Source: Ciona savignyi (lineage: Eukaryota > Chordata > Ascidiacea > Phlebobranchia > Cionidae). Taken from it: a DNA stretch of 64,000 nt. How positions within the stretch are numbered: position 1 is the stretch's first letter; each line of letters opens with the position of its first letter. The DNA lies in the NCBI GenBank assembly GCA_000149265.1, contig CH003313.1, positions 2,579,314-2,643,313 on the forward strand, in the 5' to 3' direction. Below are positions 63,436 through 64,000 of this stretch, in pieces. The position numbers and the translations under genes are program-made. The notes below the pieces were generated by a model. The model was given only the letters and a program-made list of their open reading frames with translations, had not been told where the DNA came from and did not search any database.

Positions 63436-63996
63436 TTAGTTTCTGATACCGGTTCCGCGTACTTGCTTATGACATCTGCCATGAACTTGACGTAATCTTT
63501 CCTTATATTTTGGATTGCTGGTAAAACGTCTCTTCAGTTGCCATAAACGTTTTTCTGCACAAATTCGATTATTGGGAAGTCTTATATTTTCGTTTCTTAA
63601 TGGCAGTGGCATAACATAATGGCCATCGTCTCCTTGTTGGATGTTTTTGTCAAGGATACTTAGAAACTTTCGATCCTCTTGCGATACAGACTTCGCATTG
63701 TTAGTTCTTTCTTGAAAATCCGACTCAAGCCAGTTTCGAATTTGTATTGGGTTAATTAACTCTTTTGATTGACATGGGATTATAAAACGTTGTATTGGAC
63801 TCTCCTCCACTTTCTTATACCCAACGCAGCGATGCGAAATAACTCGAGTCAAATAGGAATAGCCAACCTCCTGTGTATGCACAACTCCTACTATGCCCCA
63901 ACCAAGAGCTGAACGCTGTGCGTACGGTTGGCATTCGTCTCCCGCCACTATTTCTCTCTGTCTGATTGCGCCAGGGACGTTCGTTCCAAGTAACAT
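63436..63996 (-). pseudogene. BEL/Pao pol, region between protease and reverse transcriptase (partial at window end)
   Basis: SALGWGIVG and ...SVSQEDRKFLSILDKNI, HYVMPLPLRN...LPNNRICAEKRLWQLKRRF are the conserved pre-RT segment of BEL/Pao elements. The frame shifts near 63,490. Gag, protease and the 5' LTR lie beyond 64,000. Confidence 0.8.
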
Positions 63997-64000
63997 ACTT

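Overview
This looks like nuclear DNA from a tunicate, most likely a Ciona-type ascidian. That is an inference from gene content, the compact multi-exon genes with 50-1,000 bp AT-rich GT-AG introns, chordate-type HCN and anoctamin proteins, and the very dense small SINE/MITE load. No species-diagnostic sequence can be read here. All four protein-coding genes I could assemble lie on the minus strand. Their exons were joined by hand and every join keeps reading frame, except for one 2-base frameshift noted below.

Layout, left to right. (1) 423-551: first coding exon of a Na+/K+-ATPase (P-type ATPase) alpha subunit; the rest lies beyond the left edge. (2) 552-9,863: upstream/intergenic DNA with a long CpG-rich, non-coding-looking block (about 3.8-8.7 kb), SINE fragments and a clean hAT MITE. 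(3) 9,864-20,182: a 19-exon gene for a 1,064-aa ADAP/centaurin-alpha-like protein: a degenerate ArfGAP zinc finger that lacks the catalytic arginine, two PH-like regions, then an unusual ~690-aa tail. (4) 20,183-22,747: intergenic, with a CCAAT/CRE/E-box promoter-like cluster. (5) 22,748-37,205: a 15-exon HCN pacemaker channel gene (803 aa). (6) 37,206-43,377: intergenic, with two minisatellites, a repeated element of unknown class and a 100-N assembly gap inside a local tandem duplication. (7) 43,378-56,195: a 22-exon ANO5/6-type anoctamin (TMEM16) gene (865 aa if an apparent 2-bp insertion in exon 14 is an error; otherwise truncated at about 543 aa). (8) 56,196-58,9xx: intergenic repeats. 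(9) about 58.9 kb-64,000: 3' part of a minus-strand BEL/Pao LTR retrotransposon with a frameshifted RT/RNase H region, an intact integrase ORF, and a 24-copy heptapeptide tandem repeat at the pol C-terminus.

The most distinctive theme is how small transposable elements shape the introns. There are at least 23 copies of one tRNA-headed SINE, about 7 of a second tRNA-like SINE, and several hAT-type MITE families with readable 8-bp target duplications. Several sit within 9-40 bp of splice sites. In the anoctamin gene a SINE tail appears to supply the pyrimidine tract of a 3' splice site, and a single MITE makes up about 87% of the last intron.

Functionally, the ATPase, the HCN channel and the anoctamin are membrane transport proteins; the ADAP-like protein is a putative phosphoinositide-binding adaptor. 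I see no evidence that they form an operon or pathway.
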